A stretch of 64,000 nucleotides of DNA from Aeromicrobium ginsengisoli. GTDB taxonomy: Bacteria; Actinomycetota; Actinomycetes; Propionibacteriales; Nocardioidaceae. The position numbers were made by a program, and so were the translations under genes. The notes under the pieces are model-generated. The model worked only from the letters and a program-made list of their open reading frames with translations, did not search any database and was not told the origin of the DNA. Location: assembly GCF_004134905.2 (NCBI RefSeq), contig NZ_SDPQ02000001.1:806001-870000 (forward strand), in the 5' to 3' direction. The stretch's first letter is position 1; each line of letters opens with the position of its first letter. This document shows, piece by piece, positions 60,300-64,000 of this stretch.

Positions 60300-60806
60300 G
60301 TGGACGCGACGTCCGAGGCGAGCTTTGCGGAGTTCGTACGCGCGCAGTGGCGCGACCTCGTGCGCGCCGCGATCTTCCTCGGCGCCGGGCCCCACGAGGC
60401 CGAGGACATCGCCCAGCAGACCCTGGTGCGCTGCTACGCCAGCTGGCAGCGAGTCACGGATGCCACGAACCGTGACGCGTACGTCTACCGGATGCTGCTC
60501 AACCAGCTGCGCGACGTCAGGCGTACGCGCTGGTGGCGGAGCCGGGTCGACGTCGAGGCCGACGGGCGGGTCGATGACGCGAGCAGCCAGGTCGTGCTTG
60601 CCGACGCGGTCCACCAGGCCCTCGACGGCTTGACCAAGGAGCAGCGCGACGTCGTGGTGCTGCGCTACTTCGTCCAGCTGACCGAGGCGCAGACCGCCAC
60701 GGCCCTCAACATCCCGGCCGGCACGGTCAAGAGTCGCCTCTCGCGTGCGCTCGCCGCCCTGGCCGGGTCCCACCACCTCTCCGAGCTTTCCGAGGAGCAC
60801 CGATGA
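60300..60806 (+). CDS. ECF (SigE-type) RNA polymerase sigma factor
   Basis: 168 residues with a GAGGAGG Shine-Dalgarno and GTG start. Region 2 holds AAIFLGAGPHEAEDIAQQTLVRCYASW and region 4 holds QLTEAQTATALNIPAGTVKSRLSRALAAL. It is followed at 4-nt overlap by a membrane-anchored partner, and preceded by a predicted ECF promoter, so positive autoregulation is likely. Stimulus unknown, but the neighbouring envelope operon suggests a cell wall signal. Confidence 0.9.
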   Translation: MDATSEASFAEFVRAQWRDLVRAAIFLGAGPHEAEDIAQQTLVRCYASWQRVTDATNRDAYVYRMLLNQLRDVRRTRWWRSRVDVEADGRVDDASSQVVLADAVHQALDGLTKEQRDVVVLRYFVQLTEAQTATALNIPAGTVKSRLSRALAALAGSHHLSELSEEHR

Positions 60807-62737
60807 GCGATCTAGAAGACTCCTGGGACGGGCTGCCGACGAGCGAGCCGCCGGTCGACGCGATCGTCGCCGCAGGTCGCGCCGACGCGGCTCGGCGCCG
60901 CAGGCTCCGGCAGACCGTGGTCGCCGTGGGGGCCACCGCGGCCGTCGTCGGTGCGTTTGTCGCCGGTGCGGCGGTCGGCAACCGTCCCACCACGGCGCGC
61001 CCACACAGCGACGCCAGCCCGGCGGCGTTCCAGGCCGACCTCGAGCCCGCGCAGAGCTGCGCGCAGCTGCTCGAGTCCTACCAGGACCGGGCGCTCGAGC
61101 TGGTGACCGCGTGGGGCTGGCAGCGCACACCGGTCGCGTACACGACGTCACCGTTGAGCAGCCTTGACTCGACGCTGCAGCGGCGGGAGACGTTCGATCA
61201 ACGATCGCAGGTCTCGAGCGACACCGGCACCAACGTGCAGGAGACCGGAGTGGACGAGCCCGACACCGTCAAGACCGACGGCGAGCTCGTGGTGCGGCTC
61301 CGCGGTCGCGAGCTCATGGTCTACGACGCGACGGGCGACTCTGTCGTGCAGCGCGCCACGATCCACCTCCCCCGGCTCGAGGACGGCGAGATCCTGCTGT
61401 CCGGCTCCAAGGTCGTGGCGATCGGCACGGATGCACTGAGTCCCCGCGACGACCAGACCGGCGAACGCCGGGGCACCCGCGTCATCACGGTGTCGATCGC
61501 GAAGTCCGGCGCGCCGAAGATCGAGTCGACCGTGACGTACTCCTCGCGGGTGATCTCCGCCCGGCAGCACGGCAGCACCGTCCGGCTCGTGCTGGCCGCG
61601 GGACTGCCGACGCTCGACTTCGTGACTCCCGGCGACAAGGTGACCGAGCGGGAGGCGCTGGCGACCAACCGCCGCGCGGTCCGCGAGTCGACCATCAAGG
61701 ACTGGTTGCCCTCGTACGACGCTGGTGCCGACTCGCAGCAGCTGCTGAAGTGCACCAACGTCGCCGTGCCGCCGGACGCCGCCGGTCTCGACACCGTCAG
61801 CGTGGTCGGGTTCTCGGCCAAGGCGCCGGATGACCCCCACGCGATTGGGCTCGCCGCCTCGACCACGATCGCGTACGAGTCGGCCGATCACCTCTACCTC
61901 GCCGACGGCCCGCAGACGTGGGGCTGCGACGTGTGCCAGCTCGACGACCGCATCGGGACCCCGCTCGTCCGTGAGGCCTCGGGGACGACGCATCTCTATG
62001 ACTTCGATCTCGACGGGGTTGACGCGATCCACGTCGCGTCCGGCGAGGTCGAGGGCCTGCTGGCGGACCGGTGGTCGCTCGACGAGGCCGACGACGTCCT
62101 GCGTGTGGCGGTCGGGCCGTCGAGCGAGACCGGCGACTTCAACTCCGTCGTCACGTTCCGCCGCGAGGGCACGGAGCTCGAGGAGATCGGCCGCGTCGAC
62201 GGCCTCGGCCGCCACGAGCAGCTCAAGGGAGTTCGCTGGTTCGACGGGCTCGCGGTCGTCGTCACGTACCGGCAGGTCGATCCGCTCTACACGATCGACC
62301 TCACGGATCCCTCGAAGCCACGGCTGCTCGGCGCGCTCAAGATCCCGGGCTACAGCGACTACCTGCACCCCCTGAGCGATGCGTGGCTGCTGGGCATCGG
62401 GTACGACGGCGGGGCGCAGATCGCGCTGTTCAACACGTCCGACCTGGCACACGTCAGGCGTACCGCCGTGGAGAGGTTCCCGGGCACCGAGACGATCGCC
62501 GCCACAGACCCGCGGGCCTTCACCTGGCTGCCCAAGCAGGACACGGCGCTGACGGTGCTCCGCAAGGGCAACCGGGTCAAGGTCGCCGCAGTCAAGGTCA
62601 CCCACGGCAAGCTGAGCACGACGCTGACCAATGTCGAGTACGGCGACGATGCCGCCCAGGTCCGCACGTTCGGCCTGCCCGACGGCCGCGTCATCCTCGT
62701 CACGGGAGAAGACGTCCGATTCTTCCCCCTGCCGTAG
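60803..62737 (+). CDS. Membrane-anchored beta-propeller protein
   Basis: 644 residues. A ~35-residue cytoplasmic head (SDLEDSWDGLPTSEPPVDAI, then basic), one helix (residues ~39-60, VVAVGATAAVVGAFVAGAAV), and a large external region. The Beta_propel family hallmark GTNVQETGVDEPDTVKTDG is present. Repeats with ITVSIAKSGAPKI-like and FRREGTELEEIG strands suit a propeller, and CDVCQLDD could form a disulfide. The small cytosolic part and the position after an ECF sigma gene suggest it could act as its anti-sigma factor or sensor. Confidence 0.78.
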   Translation: MSDLEDSWDGLPTSEPPVDAIVAAGRADAARRRRLRQTVVAVGATAAVVGAFVAGAAVGNRPTTARPHSDASPAAFQADLEPAQSCAQLLESYQDRALELVTAWGWQRTPVAYTTSPLSSLDSTLQRRETFDQRSQVSSDTGTNVQETGVDEPDTVKTDGELVVRLRGRELMVYDATGDSVVQRATIHLPRLEDGEILLSGSKVVAIGTDALSPRDDQTGERRGTRVITVSIAKSGAPKIESTVTYSSRVISARQHGSTVRLVLAAGLPTLDFVTPGDKVTEREALATNRRAVRESTIKDWLPSYDAGADSQQLLKCTNVAVPPDAAGLDTVSVVGFSAKAPDDPHAIGLAASTTIAYESADHLYLADGPQTWGCDVCQLDDRIGTPLVREASGTTHLYDFDLDGVDAIHVASGEVEGLLADRWSLDEADDVLRVAVGPSSETGDFNSVVTFRREGTELEEIGRVDGLGRHEQLKGVRWFDGLAVVVTYRQVDPLYTIDLTDPSKPRLLGALKIPGYSDYLHPLSDAWLLGIGYDGGAQIALFNTSDLAHVRRTAVERFPGTETIAATDPRAFTWLPKQDTALTVLRKGNRVKVAAVKVTHGKLSTTLTNVEYGDDAAQVRTFGLPDGRVILVTGEDVRFFPLP

Positions 62738-62808
62738 GACTCGCTGAGACTGACGTTTCTGTTGCGACACGCCGCGTGTCGCAGCAAGAACGTCAGTCTC
62801 AGCGAGTC
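62738..62808. terminator. 71-bp palindrome between convergent genes
   Basis: Two 34-bp arms flank a 3-nt CCG loop. The outer 20 bp (GACTCGCTGAGACTGACGTT) are perfect; the inner part has one mismatch and two G-U pairs. It begins directly after the beta-propeller stop codon and ends 6 nt before the stop of the convergent lipase gene, so it can act as a bidirectional terminator despite lacking a U-tract. The length is exceptional for a terminator. Confidence 0.65.
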
Positions 62809-62813
62809 GGCCG

Positions 62814-64000
62814 TCAGAGCTCTGGCGCGGCCCATTCGCTGAAGTCGCCCAGGCGGCGCGGGAAGAACGTCGCCAGTGCGGCGCCCACGGTCCACCAGCC
62901 GCGGTGCACCAGGGCGCGGCACAGCGCCGGCTCGAGCTTGTCGAACACCGTCGGCACCAGTGCAAGGTCGCGACCGCCGTACGTACGCGCCTCGGGAAAC
63001 CGAGCGCGCCACGCCCTCAGCGGTGCCGGGCCGGGGTCGGGCAGTGCCGTGACGAGGCCGGTCAGCACCCCGCGGCGCCCGTCCGCCGGCAGCGAGCCGG
63101 CCCCGGCCTTGCGGCCACGCTGGAACTGCGCCACCAGGCTCGTGGTGCGCAGCGCCACGCTCTGCCGGTAGAGCAGCGAGTTGGCCCGGGCGAGGTCGCG
63201 GATCACCGGCAACCGCCCGTATGGTCCTGGTCGCAGCAGTCCTCCGGCATTGAGCGCGACCAGGAACACGTCGCGGTACGCCTTGTCGTCCAGCGCCTGC
63301 AGCCCGGTGTTGTCGTACGTCCCGCCGTCCATCAGCACCGGCGCATGACCCGCGCCGGGGAACTCCGGCGACGTCAGCACCACCGGCGCGAACGCACCCG
63401 GCACCGCCGCCGAGGCCGCCACGGCGGTGCTCAGTCGCAGCCCTGTCCCAGCGGTCGGCACGTGCCCGATCGTGTAGTCACCGACCGTGTCGCGCTCGAA
63501 GCCGAAGCGCACCCCGGTCGTCAGGTTCGCCGCGTTGATGATCCAGCGCACCCCGCGATCGAGCTGCTCCAGCTCGACACCGTCGAACCACCACTCGTCG
63601 AACCGTCGCGCCAACAGGTCCGTACGCGTCGACGACCCGACCGTGCGCCAGATCCCCCGCACCAGCGACCACTTCAGTGACTGCGACGAGATCTGCGCGA
63701 GGAACGGGTCGATCAGGTGCTCCTGCACGGCCGCACCCGTGAAATCGGCCTCCCGCAGCAGCGGCCAGCGCGACGCGAGCAGGCCGTTCGCCAGCGACCC
63801 GCCCGAGACCGACGAGACGTACCGAAGATCCGGCAGCAGACCGGCGTCCGCGAGCAGGCGAATGGCACCGAGGCCCGCCAGTGTGGCGCGGAACCCTCCG
63901 CCGGAGATCGTCAGCGCGACCGGCGCCGCCGACCGAGGCGGTTTGCGGGGCGGCTTGTCACCGCGAAACCGCTGGGGTTGGAGGCCGGTCCCGATGGCGG
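62814..64000 (-). CDS. Patatin-like phospholipase (5' end outside window)
   Basis: The frame stays open from the stop at 62814 to the right edge, about 395 codons, so the start is beyond the window. N-terminal part visible includes the oxyanion glycine motif ALTISGGGFRATL, a nucleophile elbow VSSVSGGSLANG with the candidate serine after GG, and the acidic partner VLMDGGTYDNTG. The arrangement is of the patatin/cPLA2 Ser-Asp dyad family, which cleaves fatty acids from lipids. C-terminal region is less conserved. Function in this organism unknown. Confidence 0.85.
   Translation of the reverse strand, partial: AIGTGLQPQRFRGDKPPRKPPRSAAPVALTISGGGFRATLAGLGAIRLLADAGLLPDLRYVSSVSGGSLANGLLASRWPLLREADFTGAAVQEHLIDPFLAQISSQSLKWSLVRGIWRTVGSSTRTDLLARRFDEWWFDGVELEQLDRGVRWIINAANLTTGVRFGFERDTVGDYTIGHVPTAGTGLRLSTAVAASAAVPGAFAPVVLTSPEFPGAGHAPVLMDGGTYDNTGLQALDDKAYRDVFLVALNAGGLLRPGPYGRLPVIRDLARANSLLYRQSVALRTTSLVAQFQRGRKAGAGSLPADGRRGVLTGLVTALPDPGPAPLRAWRARFPEARTYGGRDLALVPTVFDKLEPALCRALVHRGWWTVGAALATFFPRRLGDFSEWAAPEL

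Overview
This 64 kb window is high-GC DNA with densely packed genes, very short intergenic gaps and almost exclusively G/C third codon positions. The gene content (hrcA-dnaJ-HIT-phoH-ybeY-CNNM-era block, lepA/rpsT/holA/comEC/comEA, actinobacterial-type leuA with a leucine leader peptide, DUF3097, galactofuranose-type wall genes) points to an actinomycete, most likely Propionibacteriales/Nocardioidaceae. Aeromicrobium-like is my guess and cannot be proven from the window. No rRNA, tRNA, CRISPR array, phage or insertion sequence was found.

Layout. 1-3.7 kb: a 5' fragment of a saccharopine-dehydrogenase-like gene, a glycerol kinase 3' remnant, leuA with a leader-peptide attenuator, and a divergent glutathionyl-hydroquinone-reductase-like gene. 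3.6-8.1 kb: MoxR ATPase / DUF58 / transglutaminase operon. 8.1-14.2 kb: small accessory genes (flavodoxin-like, PHP, pentapeptide, acylphosphatase, SRPBCC, GNAT and unknowns). 14.2-28.9 kb: the conserved housekeeping run read leftward (fadD, hemW, CHAP protein, hrcA with a CIRCE operator, dnaJ, HIT, phoH, ybeY, CNNM, a degenerate cytidine-deaminase-like gene, era), interrupted by an Rrf2/old-yellow-enzyme/NmrA redox cassette at 18.3-20.8 kb and by a rightward DUF3097 pair. 28.9-35.1 kb: MOSC protein and a five-gene MacB/YknXYZ-like export operon with two adaptors and a lipoprotein. 35.2-46.7 kb: lepA, rpsT, a membrane acyltransferase-like gene, holA, comEC, comEA, degV, leuS. 46.7-52.5 kb: repeat-containing spacer, sodium symporter, MarR/EamA divergent pair, Trk/Ktr potassium uptake pair. 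52.6-60.2 kb: envelope glycopolymer cluster (two CDP-glycerol-transferase-like proteins, GlfT-like GT2, UDP-galactopyranose mutase, GT39, PAP2). 60.2-64 kb: ECF sigma factor with a predicted ECF-type promoter, its beta-propeller partner, a long palindrome and a patatin-like lipase fragment.

Regulation is unusually legible. At least fourteen start codons lie 6-7 nt after a TAnnnT hexamer, so leaderless mRNAs appear common. Three divergent pairs use back-to-back or overlapping -10 elements. leuA carries a 15-residue Leu-rich leader whose RNA can form two exclusive helices, one of which masks the leuA ribosome binding site. HrcA, MarR, Rrf2 and ECF sigma control sites can each be proposed from inverted repeats or hexamers next to the cognate genes.
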